Source of the DNA: Georgenia yuyongxinii
GTDB lineage: Bacteria > Actinomycetota > Actinomycetes > Actinomycetales > Actinomycetaceae
Length of the DNA stretch: 64,000 nt
Assembly: GCF_006352065.1 (NCBI RefSeq)
Contig: NZ_CP040915.1
Location: 2,542,001 to 2,606,000, forward strand
Reading direction: 5' to 3'
Translations under genes and position numbers: made by a program
Part shown: positions 41,155-50,555 of the stretch, one piece after another
How positions within the stretch are numbered: the first letter of the stretch is position 1
Layout: each line of letters begins with the position of its first letter
The notes under the pieces: model-generated
What the model saw: only the letters and a program-made list of their open reading frames with translations
Database searches by the model: none
Told to the model about the DNA's origin: nothing

Positions 41155-41775
41155 TTATCCCTCCGCGCCGATGTTGTAACCGGCGAGCCGCCACGAGGGC
41201 GCCCGCCCGCCGTTCGGGTGCAGCGAGCTCCACCGGCAGTTCTCCAGACCGGTCAGGCCCAGCCACCCCGAGGGGTCCAGGCCCAGGAGGACGGTCTGTC
41301 CGCAGGTGATGGCGGCGCCGTGAGCGACGACAACGAGCACGTCGTCGCGCTCGAGCTCCCCGGCCGCCTCCTCGACGGCCTCGGCCACCCGCTGCCCGCA
41401 TGCGGAGCGGCTCTCGGTCCCCACGCCGACCGGTTCCCGGCCGGCCCGCCACGCGGCGTACTCCTCGGGCCAGCCTGCCTGGATCTCCGCGCCGGTCAGC
41501 CCCTCCCAGATCCCGAAGCTCCGCTCGCGCAGCCGCGAGTCGGGCGCGGCCTCCACGCCAGTCAGGGCGGCGAGCACGTCGGCGGTCTCGCTGGCCCGGA
41601 GCAGGTCTGAGGTGACGATCCGGGCGGGCTCGAGGGTGGCGAGCACCTCGGCCGCACGGGCGGCCTGCCGGCGGCCGACGGCGTTCAGCGGGACGTCCGA
41701 CTGGCCCTGGAGCCGCTTGGTGGCGTTGAACTCGGTCTGTCCGTGCCGCCAGAGGATGATGGTGCCCGCGGTCAT
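41155..41775 (-). CDS. Histidine phosphatase superfamily protein
   Basis: A 206-residue phosphoglycerate-mutase-like phosphatase. The catalytic LWRHGQTEFNATKRLQG contains the RHG motif (His at about residue 11), with the second His in VVVAHGAAITCGQ. It is the last gene of the nadD-rsfS group and overlaps rsfS by four bases (ATGA). In actinobacteria this position often holds a phosphatase related to glucosyl-3-phosphoglycerate or alpha-ribazole phosphatases. The substrate is not assigned. Confidence 0.9.
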   Translation of the reverse strand: MTAGTIILWRHGQTEFNATKRLQGQSDVPLNAVGRRQAARAAEVLATLEPARIVTSDLLRASETADVLAALTGVEAAPDSRLRERSFGIWEGLTGAEIQAGWPEEYAAWRAGREPVGVGTESRSACGQRVAEAVEEAAGELERDDVLVVVAHGAAITCGQTVLLGLDPSGWLGLTGLENCRWSSLHPNGGRAPSWRLAGYNIGAEG

Positions 41776-42170
41776 GCGCCCGCGGGTTCCGCCCCCTCGG
41801 CGGGGGCGTACAGGTCGGCGGGCAGGTCGACCACGGGGCAGTCCTTCCAGAGCCGCTCCAGCGCGTAGAACTCGCGATCCTCCTCCTGCTGGACGTGCAC
41901 GACGATCTCGCCGAAGTCCAGCAGCACCCAGTGCGCCTCGCTGAGCCCTTCCTTGCGGACGGCCTTGGCGCCCTCTTTGTGCAGGGCCTCCTCGACGGCG
42001 TCGACGATGGCCTTGACCTGGCGGTCGTTGGCGCCCGAGGTCACGAGGAAGACGTCGGTGAGCACCAGCCGCTCGCTGACGTCCAGGGCGATGATCTCCT
42101 GGGCCTTCTTGTCGGCTGCGGCGCGCGCCGCGACGACGGCGAGATGGCGGGAACGGTCGTCAGCGGGCAC
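41772..42170 (-). CDS. rsfS: Ribosome silencing factor
   Basis: A 132-residue protein. KKAQEIIALDVSERLVLTDVF, then LVTSGANDRQVKAIVDAVEEAL and SEAHWVLLDFGEIVVHVQ are the diagnostic RsfS (DUF143) sequences. RsfS binds ribosomal protein uL14 on the 50S subunit and blocks joining with 30S when nutrients are low. The GTG at 42170 has a GAGGAG ribosome site. It is in the classic nadD-rsfS neighbourhood, coupled to the phosphatase gene. Confidence 0.95.
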   Translation of the reverse strand: MPADDRSRHLAVVAARAAADKKAQEIIALDVSERLVLTDVFLVTSGANDRQVKAIVDAVEEALHKEGAKAVRKEGLSEAHWVLLDFGEIVVHVQQEEDREFYALERLWKDCPVVDLPADLYAPAEGAEPAGA

Positions 42171-42208
42171 GGGACTCCTCGTGGGGTGCGGGAACGGTCG
42201 CGGCGATC

Positions 42209-43642
42209 CTACGCGAACGACGCCGTGCCACCTGGCGTCCCCAAGTAGGCCAGGAGGGTCGGCACCAGGCCGGCGGCGCCGTCCTCCGCCCCGCCGCCGA
42301 AGGCGAGCAGGCCGATGAGCAGGCCGATGACGATGGCCGCGAAGACCAGGATGACGATCTTGATGACCGAGGTGGCGGGGTTCTCCGGCTCCTCCTCGTA
42401 GTCGTCGTCCTCGTCGTAGGCACCGTCCTCGTAGGCGCCGTCCGGGGAGTGCGCCGACGCACCGCCGACCGCGCGGGCCGTCTCGGTGACCCGGGCTCGC
42501 AGGGGACGTCGCTCCGCATCGCGCTGGCTGCGGCGACCGACCGCCTCTCCGGCCTCGTCCGGGGACGTGCCGGCGGCGACGTCGGGTGAGGCACCGGTCG
42601 CAGCGCTGTACTCGGCGAGCGTGGTCCACTGCGGCCGCGGCGGCTCGTCGTCGTACTCGTCGTCCTCGAGGACGGCGTCAGAGCTGTCGGCGCCGGCCCA
42701 GTGCTCGACGTCGGCCGTCGGCTGGGCGAGCGCCCCTCTGGGCAGGGCGGGGGTCGCCGGAGCCATCCGGTGCGGTGCCGTGGCGTCCCGGATCGGGGAC
42801 ATGGCAACGGTCTGCTCGAGCTCGGGCTCGGCGGGCACGGCGAAGGCGGGCTCGTCGGGGACGGTGAAGGTGCGCTCGTCGGAGTCGGTGACGGGCCGCT
42901 CTTCGCTGATGACCGGCAGGTGCACGGCCGACTCCCACTCGGTGGGGTCGGTGGGCGCGTCCGGTGCCGGCAGCGAGGAAGGCGGTGCGGCCGCCGGCAC
43001 CGGCTGGATGCCGGTGAGCGTGCCGGTGGCGTCGAGGCTGCGCATGCCCTTCGCCGCGTGCGGGGCGCGCACCACGGGGCGCCGGGTGACCCGGGTGGGC
43101 TCCGCCGTCGCGCCGGAAGAGACGTCCGGACGAGTCAGCGCCGCAGGGCGCGAATCGTTGGCCGGCACGGGGGGCGGGGACTTCTTGACCGGCGCGGCGG
43201 TGTCACCCGGCGCCACCTCGGCGACCGGCGCGGCGGTGTCACCCGGCGCCACCTCGGCGACCGGCGCGGCGGTGTCACCCGGCGCCACCTCTGCGACCGG
43301 CGTGGTGGTGTCACCCGGCGCCATCTCGGCGACGGGGGCCGGACGTCGCTCGCGGCGGCGCAGCGGAGGCTGCGCGCCGTCACCGGTGCCGGCAGCCGTG
43401 GCTGCGCGGGTGGCGCTCTGCTCCACCGTCATCGCGTTGCCACGCTCGTCTCGCAGCTGCAGCTCCCCGGTGGCGATGGCCTCGCGGCGCGCCTCTTCCT
43501 CGAGCTGGCGTCGGCGGAGCTCCTTCCGGGTCAGCGGCTCGCCGGCAAGCTCGGCGGCGCGCTCGGCGGCCCGGGCGGCCTCACGTCGGCGGCGTCGCTC
43601 CCCCAGACCACCGGTCTCGGTGCTCTCGTAGTTCTCGCTCAC
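42209..43642 (-). CDS. Membrane protein with charged coil and tandem repeats, hypothetical
   Basis: A 477-residue protein. Residues 13-60 are a highly charged coil ([20 protein letters not shown]). Residues 102-150 contain about four copies of [12 protein letters not shown], encoded by 36-bp DNA repeats at 43190-43339. A disordered acidic/proline region follows, then a single transmembrane helix near the C terminus (about 425-448, [20 protein letters not shown]). It overlaps nadD by GTGA and lies before rsfS, so it is transcribed with both. A cell-envelope role is possible but not shown. Confidence 0.75.
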   Translation of the reverse strand: MSENYESTETGGLGERRRRREAARAAERAAELAGEPLTRKELRRRQLEEEARREAIATGELQLRDERGNAMTVEQSATRAATAAGTGDGAQPPLRRRERRPAPVAEMAPGDTTTPVAEVAPGDTAAPVAEVAPGDTAAPVAEVAPGDTAAPVKKSPPPVPANDSRPAALTRPDVSSGATAEPTRVTRRPVVRAPHAAKGMRSLDATGTLTGIQPVPAAAPPSSLPAPDAPTDPTEWESAVHLPVISEERPVTDSDERTFTVPDEPAFAVPAEPELEQTVAMSPIRDATAPHRMAPATPALPRGALAQPTADVEHWAGADSSDAVLEDDEYDDEPPRPQWTTLAEYSAATGASPDVAAGTSPDEAGEAVGRRSQRDAERRPLRARVTETARAVGGASAHSPDGAYEDGAYDEDDDYEEEPENPATSVIKIVILVFAAIVIGLLIGLLAFGGGAEDGAAGLVPTLLAYLGTPGGTASFA

Positions 43643-44331
43643 TGCGCTGCTCCCGCGAGGGGCGCCGGTGCGCGGGTGGCGGCGGCGTCCTTGGCTGAGG
43701 TGTGCTGGCCCACCACAGTGGCCTTCCCACCCGCCGTGTACAGGCCGTACTTGGCGATGTACTGCACCACCCCGTCGGGCACGAGGTACCAGACGGGCTT
43801 GCCCTGCTTCACCCGGGACCGGCAGTCGGTGGAGGAGATCGCCATGGCGGGCACCTCCATGAGCGAGACACCGGTGGCGGGCAGGCCCTCGGGATCGAGC
43901 TCGTGTCCGGGCCGCGTGACACCGATGAAGTGGGCCAGCGACCACAGCTCGTCAGCGTCCTTCCACGTGAGGATCTGCGGGAGGACGTCGGCACCGGTGA
44001 TGAAGAACAGGTCTGCGTCGGGCAGCTGCGCGCGCAGGTCGCGCAAGGTGTCGATCGTGTACGTCATGCCGGGGCGGTCGATGTCCACCCGAGACACGGT
44101 GAAGTTCGGGTTCGACGCCGTCGCCACCACCGTCATGAGGTAACGGTGCTCGGCGTGGGTGACGTCGCGATCCTGCTTGAACGGCTGCGCACTGGCAGGG
44201 ACGAAGATGACCTCGTCGAGCTTGAAGGCGTCACGCACCTCGCTCGCGGCCACGAGGTGGCCGTGGTGCACCGGGTCGAAGGTGCCACCCATGACACCGA
44301 TCCGCCGCCTGTGCTGTCTTCCCCACGCCAT
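43639..44331 (-). CDS. nadD: Nicotinate-nucleotide adenylyltransferase
   Basis: A 230-residue enzyme that adenylylates nicotinate mononucleotide to form deamido-NAD in NAD synthesis. [20 protein letters not shown] holds the nucleotidyltransferase HxGH motif, [10 protein letters not shown] is the second ATP-binding motif, and [14 protein letters not shown] the substrate loop. The start MAWGRQHRR is slightly longer than the minimal family start. It is coupled to the repeat protein by GTGA. Confidence 0.95.
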   Translation of the reverse strand: MAWGRQHRRRIGVMGGTFDPVHHGHLVAASEVRDAFKLDEVIFVPASAQPFKQDRDVTHAEHRYLMTVVATASNPNFTVSRVDIDRPGMTYTIDTLRDLRAQLPDADLFFITGADVLPQILTWKDADELWSLAHFIGVTRPGHELDPEGLPATGVSLMEVPAMAISSTDCRSRVKQGKPVWYLVPDGVVQYIAKYGLYTAGGKATVVGQHTSAKDAAATRAPAPLAGAAQ

Positions 44332-44352
44332 TGGCTCCGTACCCCGCGTAAG

Positions 44353-44529
44353 TCAGCGGGCGGGCTTGTTCGCCGCGTGCCGGTGGTAGGTGTTCCGGAA
44401 CGAGTAGGTGAGCAGCAGGAGCAGCACGAAGACGGAGAACGCCACGAGGCCCAGCACCCAGGGGTTGACGGCGGCGGCCTCGGCGCCACTCTCGGCCTCG
44501 GCGGCGAACTGCGCGAGTGCGATCTTCAT
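44353..44529 (-). CDS. Small single-pass membrane protein, conserved near nadD
   Basis: A 58-residue protein with one transmembrane helix (about 25-43, WVLGLVAFSVFVLLLLLTYSF) and a basic end (RNTYHRHAANKPAR). The ATG at 44529 has an AAAGGAA ribosome site. A small protein at this position, between proA and nadD, is common in related actinobacteria, so it is probably real. The function is unknown. Confidence 0.75.
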   Translation of the reverse strand: MKIALAQFAAEAESGAEAAAVNPWVLGLVAFSVFVLLLLLTYSFRNTYHRHAANKPAR

Positions 44530-44730
44530 CGGGTTCCTTTCGTCGAGCGCCCGGCGGTCAGGCCCCAAGTGTGGCACGAGCCCCTCGCGTGCGCGGAACC
44601 GGCTCGCCCGGTGAGAGGGTCGCCGTCCGGCCCCCACGGACGGCCCGTCATGGCCGTGGACGTCGGGGGCCCCGATCACGATCGGCACCTGCCGCCTGGG
44701 TGCGGAGCGTCTTCCCGCTCCGGTGCGGGC

Positions 44731-44958
44731 ATGATCCGCAAGACCCGCGTGCTGATGGTGCTCGGCCTGGTGCTGCTGATAGGCGGCGTCGCCGTCGCGC
44801 GACGGCCGCGGTCGTTTGGGTGGACCGCCTGCATGCCGCTCGCCGATGCCGTGTACTCCCCGTGGATGGTTGTCCTGGACGCGCCGCGCGCTACCGGTGA
44901 CCCGACCCTCCGCCGTCGTGCGGTCAGGCTGGTAGTACAAAACTCGGGCATAGCCTGA
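44731..44958 (+). CDS. Small membrane protein, possibly truncated by a palindromic insertion
   Basis: A 75-codon frame with a signal or transmembrane segment (RKTRVLMVLGLVLLIGGVAVA) and a coherent stretch GWTACMPLADAVYSPWMVVL. Its last ten codons fall inside the AT-rich palindrome at 44927-44975, so the original C terminus was probably lost. The ribosome site is weak. The rest of 44530-45207 shows no other gene. It may be a degrading gene. Confidence 0.4.
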   Translation: MIRKTRVLMVLGLVLLIGGVAVARRPRSFGWTACMPLADAVYSPWMVVLDAPRATGDPTLRRRAVRLVVQNSGIA

Positions 44959-44975
44959 GTTTTGTACTACCAGCC
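44927..44975. repeat. Long AT-containing inverted repeat
   Basis: GGCTGGTAGTACAAAACTC (44927-44945) pairs perfectly over 19 bp with 44957-44975. An inner GGC/GCC pair extends the stem inside the 11-base middle. AT-rich arms are unlike the surrounding DNA. The hairpin is next to a truncated gene and lacks a U run, so it could be a mobile palindromic unit or a terminator. Confidence 0.9.
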
Positions 44976-45207
44976 CGTGGCACGACTTCACGCGCCCGAC
45001 GACGTCTCGCACCCACCCGACGAGCCCTCGCACCCCCAGCACGCGACCTCTCGAGCCTGCACACGAGTTCTCGCGCTCATCCGTCGCCAGACCGCACCCG
45101 TGCCGGGGGCAACCGCCGCCAGCACCGCCGCCACCAGCGACGGCGGTACGCTCGCCCGGACCTGCCGCCCCACGCCGGCCGGCCGGACGCGCGCCCGGAG
45201 GCTTCCC

Positions 45208-46695
45208 ATGTCCCGCATCCTCAGACCGGTCCTCGCCATGCTCTCGGGCGGCGGCGTCGTCCTCTCGCTGGTCTTCTCCTACCTCACGAACCCGTTCACG
45301 CGGTTCACCATCGTGCGGCCCACCTTCGAGGCGCGGCTGGCCGACGGCGTCCTGGAGGCGGTGGACCGCAACGACCGGCTCGTGCTCCGCCAGTCCCTCT
45401 TCTGGCGCCTGCTGGCCATGTACACGTGCGGCCTGTACATCCTGACGTCGCGCTACCTGCACAGTCCACGCTCGGCGGCCCGCACGGTGGACGGCATCAT
45501 CGCCGACATCCACGCGCTGCGGTTCGACCCGGACAAGCTGCTGCTCATCTCGGGCGACCACTTCTCCGCGCTGTTCGTGCGCAACCTCGGCGTCTTCTAC
45601 TACCCGATGCTCGACCGGTCGATCCCCGGAAGCGCCCAGGACTGGCAGGACCGCGAGACCACCTACCTGCAGACGCTCGGCTACGCCCTCGGGGCGTTCG
45701 CGAAGCAGGCCGAGCTGACCACGACTATCGTCTCGGCCGGCCGGCACGCGGCCACGTGCGTGAACTTCTACGCCTACCCCTCGGACACGCTCTACGGGAT
45801 GCTCTACGCCCTCGCGGCGCTGCGCGGGCTCGAGCCGGCCCGCGCGGCCTCGTACGGCGCGGAGGTCCACGAGCTGCACACCACCGAGGCCGCCGCCGTC
45901 CTGCTGGACCGCTACGGCGACAGCCTGCGTCACCACTACCGCGACTACCGGAACCGGGTGCTGGACGAGGACGCCCTGATCGTCACACCCACCATCCACC
46001 TCTCCGGCGCGAAGGACATCACCCGGCGCCGGTCGGCGTTCTACGACAACGTCGTGTTCTGGAAGACCACACAGCTGGCCATGCGGCTCGGTCTTGTCGC
46101 GGACGACCCGGAGTTCCTGGCCGTGCTGAAGGCCTCCATCCTGGACCGGTTCTGGCTGCCCGAGGAGGGATACTTCCTCGAGGACCTCTCCCCCGAGGGC
46201 GTCGCCCGCCGGTACTACTCCTCCGACTGGCTCATCGTGCTGGCCACCGGCTTCCTCGACCCGGCCGACGCCCGCGAGCGCGAGTACTACGCCCGCTCGG
46301 TCGCGCACATCCGCGCCACCGGCGTCGCCCGGCCGTTCGCCATCAAGTACCAGGGCGACACCCGTGCGCACCGGCAGTTCCTGGTGGTCCGCCTGGCGGT
46401 CGCCTCCTACGGCGGGGACGCGATCTGGAGCTTCTGGGGCATGGAGTACGTCAAGACGCTCCTGCTGCTCCACCGCGCGACACCTTGGAGCGACGCCAGC
46501 TACCTGGACGAGGCCCGCTACCACCTGGAGCAGTACGAGGCCGCGATGCTCGAGCACGGCGGCTTCCCCGAGGTCTACGACGCCGACGGCGGCATGCTCA
46601 CCACGCCGTTGTACCGCAGCATCCGACAGACCGGCTGGGTGATCGGGTTCGAGCAGGCACGCCAGATGTACCGGGCGGCCGTGACGGAGCAGTAG
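45208..46695 (+). CDS. Conserved hypothetical protein, possible alpha/alpha-barrel
   Basis: A 495-residue protein. A hydrophobic N-terminal segment (ILRPVLAMLSGGGVVLSLVF) suggests membrane attachment. The rest is rich in helices with many Tyr/Trp residues, including YYSSDWLIVLATGFLDP and AIWSFWGMEYVKTLLLLH, a pattern like six-hairpin glycosidases. No catalytic motif is certain. The ATG at 45208 follows GGAGG. It is convergent with the amine-oxidase-like gene. I do not know its function. Confidence 0.65.
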   Translation: MSRILRPVLAMLSGGGVVLSLVFSYLTNPFTRFTIVRPTFEARLADGVLEAVDRNDRLVLRQSLFWRLLAMYTCGLYILTSRYLHSPRSAARTVDGIIADIHALRFDPDKLLLISGDHFSALFVRNLGVFYYPMLDRSIPGSAQDWQDRETTYLQTLGYALGAFAKQAELTTTIVSAGRHAATCVNFYAYPSDTLYGMLYALAALRGLEPARAASYGAEVHELHTTEAAAVLLDRYGDSLRHHYRDYRNRVLDEDALIVTPTIHLSGAKDITRRRSAFYDNVVFWKTTQLAMRLGLVADDPEFLAVLKASILDRFWLPEEGYFLEDLSPEGVARRYYSSDWLIVLATGFLDPADAREREYYARSVAHIRATGVARPFAIKYQGDTRAHRQFLVVRLAVASYGGDAIWSFWGMEYVKTLLLLHRATPWSDASYLDEARYHLEQYEAAMLEHGGFPEVYDADGGMLTTPLYRSIRQTGWVIGFEQARQMYRAAVTEQ

Positions 46696-46723
46696 CCCGC
46701 GACGGCGACGCTACCGCCGGGCG

Positions 46724-48091
46724 CTACCGCCCCGAGACCACGTCGGCCAGGCGCGCCACAGGTGACGTCGCGCCGCCGCGGCGGGTCTCCTGCCGGTCGG
46801 CGAACCGGTAGGCGGCGTACATGCCGTGCACGCCCAGCCACCGCAGCGGCTCGGGCTCCCACCGACGCACGTCCCGGTTGACCCACGGCATGGCGGTCAG
46901 CTCGGTGCCCCGCTCCAGCACCAGGTCGCACAGGGTGCGCCCGGCGAGGTTGGTCGCGGCGACGCCCGTGCCGACGTAGCCGCCGGCGAAACCTAGGCCG
47001 GTGCGCCGGTCCAGGGAGACGGTGGCCTTCCAGTCCCGCGGCACCGCGAGCACCCCGGACCAGGCGTGCGCGACGGCGGCCCCGCGGGTGGCGGGGAACA
47101 TCTCGTGGAGCATGCCGGTCAGCGCGTCCACCGTGCCGGGGGCGGTGACGCCGTCGACGTCGATCCGGGACCCGTAGCGGTAGGGCACGCCTCGGCCACC
47201 GAGCGCGATGCGGTCGTCGGCGGTGCGCTGGGCGTAGACGTAGGCGTGCGCCATGTCGGCCAGCGTCTCCCGTCCTTCCCAGCCGAGCTGCTCCCACACG
47301 GGTGCCGGGAGCGGCTCGGTGACGATCATCGAGGAGTTCATCGGCAGCCAGTCGCGGTGCTGGCGGGGCAGGTCGGCGGTGAAGCCCTCAGTGGCTCGCA
47401 GCACGAACCGTGCGGTAAGGGTGCCCCGGTCGGTGACCGCACTGCGCGGGGTGATGTCGGTGACCGTGGTGCCCTCGTAGATCGGCACCCCGAGCCGTTC
47501 GACCGCCGCGGCCAGTCCGCGCACCAGGGCGGCGGGCTGGATGCGGGCGCAGTGCGGGTGGAACAGGCCAGCGCGCGCGGCGGCGACGCCTACCCGGGCG
47601 GCGCACTCGGCCGCATCGAGCACCGTGGTGCCGGCCTCTGGCCAGCGGGCCTCGTCCGCGGCCCAGGCACGCAGGCGCTGCAGCTGGGCAGGGGTACGGG
47701 CGACGTTGAGCTCCCCGCCCTTGACGATGTCGGCGTCGATGCCCTCGCCGGCGCACACGGCGATGACCTCGTCGACGGTCTCGTTGAGCAGGGTCTGGAA
47801 CCGGCCGACGACGTCGCGGCCGTGGGTGCGCACGTAGCCGTCCCGGCCGCCGGTCATGGTGTTGGTCAGCCACCCGCCGTTGCGTCCCGACGCCCCGTAC
47901 CCGGCGAACCGGCGCTCGAGGACGGCGACGTTCAGTGCCGGCTCGGCGCGCTTGAGGTAGTACGCGGTCCACAGCCCGGTGAAGCCCGCGCCGACGATCA
48001 CGACGTCCACCTCGGCGTCGCCGTCAAGCGCCGGCCGCTGCGCCGGCAGCCCGTCGGCCTCGTACCAGAAGGAGACCTGCCCGTTGATCAT
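46724..48091 (-). CDS. FAD-dependent oxidoreductase, amine (gamma-glutamylputrescine) oxidase-like
   Basis: A 455-residue DAO-family flavoprotein. VDVVIVGAGFTGLWTAYYLK is the FAD motif, AGYGASGRNGGWLTNTMTGG the family SGRN loop and GGYVGTGVAATNLAGRTL the C-terminal FAD-binding motif. Related enzymes oxidise gamma-glutamylputrescine, glycine or sarcosine. The ATG at 48091 is preferred; the longer start runs into unlike sequence. No putrescine pathway genes are next to it. Confidence 0.86.
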   Translation of the reverse strand: MINGQVSFWYEADGLPAQRPALDGDAEVDVVIVGAGFTGLWTAYYLKRAEPALNVAVLERRFAGYGASGRNGGWLTNTMTGGRDGYVRTHGRDVVGRFQTLLNETVDEVIAVCAGEGIDADIVKGGELNVARTPAQLQRLRAWAADEARWPEAGTTVLDAAECAARVGVAAARAGLFHPHCARIQPAALVRGLAAAVERLGVPIYEGTTVTDITPRSAVTDRGTLTARFVLRATEGFTADLPRQHRDWLPMNSSMIVTEPLPAPVWEQLGWEGRETLADMAHAYVYAQRTADDRIALGGRGVPYRYGSRIDVDGVTAPGTVDALTGMLHEMFPATRGAAVAHAWSGVLAVPRDWKATVSLDRRTGLGFAGGYVGTGVAATNLAGRTLCDLVLERGTELTAMPWVNRDVRRWEPEPLRWLGVHGMYAAYRFADRQETRRGGATSPVARLADVVSGR

Positions 48092-48159
48092 GGGCACATT
48101 CCTACCGCGCCGACGCCTCCGCGCCCCGGCGCGCCGCGCACGCACCCTGGTGCGACACC

Positions 48160-48251
48160 GCGTAGCGGGTCACCCGAGGCCTGCGTGGCGGGTCACCCGA
48201 GGCCTGCGTGGCGGGTCACCCGAGGCCTGCGTGGCGGATCACTCGAGCACC
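48160..48251. repeat. Tandem 23-bp repeat at the 3' end of the GH13 gene
   Basis: Three nearly identical copies start at 48160, 48183 and 48206 (unit GCGTGGCGGGTCACCCGAGG plus CCT). A diverged fourth unit (48229-48251) overlaps the GH13 stop codon. Each copy contains TCA, which reads TGA on the gene strand, so the stop codon itself has been multiplied. It looks like local slippage or duplication at the gene end. Confidence 0.85.
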
Positions 48252-49561
48252 GCCCAACCGTGCCCGGGCACCCGCACGCGCCCGTCGTGCACCTCGGCGC
48301 TGCCGGCCACCACCTGGGTGACCTGCGCGGTCACCTCGGCTGCGCCGTCGGCCAGGTTGAGGACGACGACGAGGCGCCCGGCCGCACCGGTGCCCGCCGA
48401 GCCGGCGGGCCCGGTGGACGCGTAGGCGAGGAGCTCGTTGGCCAGTTCGAGGGTGCGGGTACGGGCCCGGTGCAGCCAGGGGTAGCGCCGGCGCAGGGCG
48501 ATGAGCTCGCGGTGCACGTCCAGGACGGGCAGGCCCGCGGGCGGCAGGTCGGCCGGGGTGTCGGGGAACGCCGGGCGGATGGCGTCGTCGCCGCCCAGGC
48601 GCTCCTCCTTCAGGCCGGTCAGGCCCACCTCGTCGCCGTAGTAGACGCTCGGGGTGCCGGCGACGGTGAGCAGCACCACTAAAGCGTGCGGGAGGTGCCT
48701 GGGGTCGGTCAGCCGGGTGGCGAGCCGGGTGACGTCGTGGTTGCCCACGAACGTCTGTGGCACGAAGGTGTCGAGCATGGCGCCGTGCCGGCCGAGGGCG
48801 TGGTCGAGCTCGTAGAGGTTGCGGTCGTTCAGCGAGCTCCAGATCGCTTTCCAGAGCTCGTACTGGGTGACGGCGTCCACGCCCGACGCCGTCACGAAGC
48901 CGGCGTAGTCGCCGTGGATCACCTCCCCGACCACGTACGCCTCGGGGAAGTCGGCACGCACGGCCGGCAGCACTCTCGCCCAGAACTGCGCCGGCACGGC
49001 GTACGCGGCGTCCAGGCGCCACCCGTCGGCGCCGGCGGCGAGCCAGTGCCGCATCACGTCGGTGACCAGGGCGATCACGCGGTCGTCGTCGTGGTTCAGG
49101 GCCACGAGGCCCTCGTGGCCCTCGAAGGTGCGGTAGCCGGGTGGCTCTCCCGGCTGATTCCACGTCAGGTGGAACAGGTCGCCCTCGGGGGCGCCGGGCC
49201 CGGCGTCGACGGCGCGCCGGAACGCGGGGTGGTCGCGGCCGACGTGGTTGAACACGCCGTCCAGGACGATGCGAAGGCCGCGGGCGTGGGCCTCCTCGAC
49301 GAGGAGGTCGAAGTCCGCGCGGTCGCCCAGGCGCGGGTCGATCGTCAAGTGGTCGAGGGTGTCGTAGCCGTGGCTGCGGGCAGCGAAGATGGGCCCGAGC
49401 AGCAGGCCGGAGGTGCCCAGCTCGACGGCGTGGTCGAGCCAGTCCACCAGGCTCCGCAGCCGGTGGGTGGTCTCCCGGCCGGGCTCGAGGACCGGCTCGG
49501 CGCCGAGGAAGCCGAGGGGGTAGACATGCCAGAAGATGGCGTGCTCGGTCCAGGACGTCAT
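48239..49561 (-). CDS. Glycoside hydrolase family 13 protein
   Basis: A 440-residue alpha-amylase-family protein. The four GH13 regions are visible: DGVFNHVG (region I), GWRLDAAY (II, nucleophile D184), GEVIHG (III, acid/base E213) and FVGNHD (IV, D276). The short loops suggest an exo- or oligo-glucosidase such as an alpha-glucosidase or trehalose-type enzyme. The ATG at 49561 is clear. It is on the same strand as the amine-oxidase-like gene, separated by the tandem repeats. Confidence 0.92.
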   Translation of the reverse strand: MTSWTEHAIFWHVYPLGFLGAEPVLEPGRETTHRLRSLVDWLDHAVELGTSGLLLGPIFAARSHGYDTLDHLTIDPRLGDRADFDLLVEEAHARGLRIVLDGVFNHVGRDHPAFRRAVDAGPGAPEGDLFHLTWNQPGEPPGYRTFEGHEGLVALNHDDDRVIALVTDVMRHWLAAGADGWRLDAAYAVPAQFWARVLPAVRADFPEAYVVGEVIHGDYAGFVTASGVDAVTQYELWKAIWSSLNDRNLYELDHALGRHGAMLDTFVPQTFVGNHDVTRLATRLTDPRHLPHALVVLLTVAGTPSVYYGDEVGLTGLKEERLGGDDAIRPAFPDTPADLPPAGLPVLDVHRELIALRRRYPWLHRARTRTLELANELLAYASTGPAGSAGTGAAGRLVVVLNLADGAAEVTAQVTQVVAGSAEVHDGRVRVPGHGWAVLE

Positions 49562-49730
49562 GGCGCCGTCCCTCGTTCCACGGGCCGTGTCCGTGTCACT
49601 GCGGCCGCTGTGACGATGATGCGGCGCGGCTCGAACGCGCCCGGCGGCGCGGTGGGGGCCGGCGTGGCAGGCATCTGACCACGGTATGAGGCCCGGTTGA
49701 CACCCGCACCCCGGGGCCGTCGTCCGAGAG

Positions 49731-50069
49731 TCACAGCGTGGAGCGCTCCGTCACGACTATCCCGCGCGGCAGGACCCGGATCACCTCCGGTGGCAGCTCG
49801 GTCGCGACCATCGCTTCCTCGAGGTGGACGAGGAGAAGCTGGTGCGCCCGGTCCTCTCCACGGCCGGGCGGCCCCAAGGCCTCGACCGCGTCCGGGCGCA
49901 TGGCGTCGAGCAGCGCGTGCAGGTGTTCCTCGGTCACCAGCAGCACCGTCGGCGCGTCCAGGGCGCGGCCCTGGAAGGTGGTGATCTCGTACCTGCCGGA
50001 CGCCGTCGCGTTCAGCACGGCACCGTCGGCGCGCAGCGCGGCAAGCAGGTCGGAGATGTCTGCGTCCAC
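49731..50069 (-). CDS. Hypothetical protein
   Basis: A 112-residue protein (DISDLLAALRADGAVLNATA, then LLVTEEHLHALLDAMRPDA and VIRVLPRGIVVTERSTL). It begins at GTG 50069 with a weak AGG site. It has no recognised domain and no membrane segment. It could be a small regulator or enzyme subunit. It lies between GH13 and a PcrA-like C-terminal-domain gene on the same strand. Confidence 0.55.
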   Translation of the reverse strand: MDADISDLLAALRADGAVLNATASGRYEITTFQGRALDAPTVLLVTEEHLHALLDAMRPDAVEALGPPGRGEDRAHQLLLVHLEEAMVATELPPEVIRVLPRGIVVTERSTL

Positions 50070-50205
50070 CTGTCGATCGTGGCACGGCGGTCTCGGACGC
50101 TGCGGTCGTTCGCGCGGTCTGAGGGGCGATTTCACCCGGCCTTCACCCGGAGCGGCGGCGCGGGTGCCGGCCCCGCCCACGGTCGCACTCAGCGACCGCG
50201 TCTGC

Positions 50206-50433
50206 TCACAGTCGCTCGAGTCGCGGGCTGTCGAGCGCGACCCGGCGACGGTTCCCGCTGCCGAAGTCAATGATCACGGAGTTGTGACCGTCGGAGGCGA
50301 TGACCTTGCCGAGGCCGTACCGGTCGTGGGAGACCTGCTCCCCGACGGGGATCGGCGCGCCGCCGGCGGCAGCTGCCTCTCGTGCCTTGTTGAACGGACT
50401 GTTGGCAAGGTGGGGGCGACTACCGGAGCTCAT
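50206..50433 (-). CDS. Small protein with PcrA/UvrD C-terminal-like domain
   Basis: A 75-residue protein. The segment VGEQVSHDRYGLGKVIASDG followed by SVIIDFGSGNRRRVAL resembles the Tudor-like C-terminal domain of PcrA/UvrD helicases, which contacts RNA polymerase. The ATG at 50433 fits. The domain alone may be an RNA polymerase- or nucleic-acid-binding adaptor; that is inferred. Confidence 0.7.
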   Translation of the reverse strand: MSSGSRPHLANSPFNKAREAAAAGGAPIPVGEQVSHDRYGLGKVIASDGHNSVIIDFGSGNRRRVALDSPRLERL

Positions 50434-50555
50434 ACCCCCATCGTCCGCTTTCCCGAGCCGGATGGGAACCCAAACGGCGAAGTTCGTGTCGAGGGGTGGC
50501 GTTTCTCTCACGACCGTCCTGTGCCGCGGCCGTGTGGACGCCCGGACCAGCGGAC

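Noticed and set aside
44731-44958. Treating the small membrane ORF as a complete gene
   Set aside because: Its C terminus falls inside the palindrome and the ribosome site is weak, so truncation is more likely.
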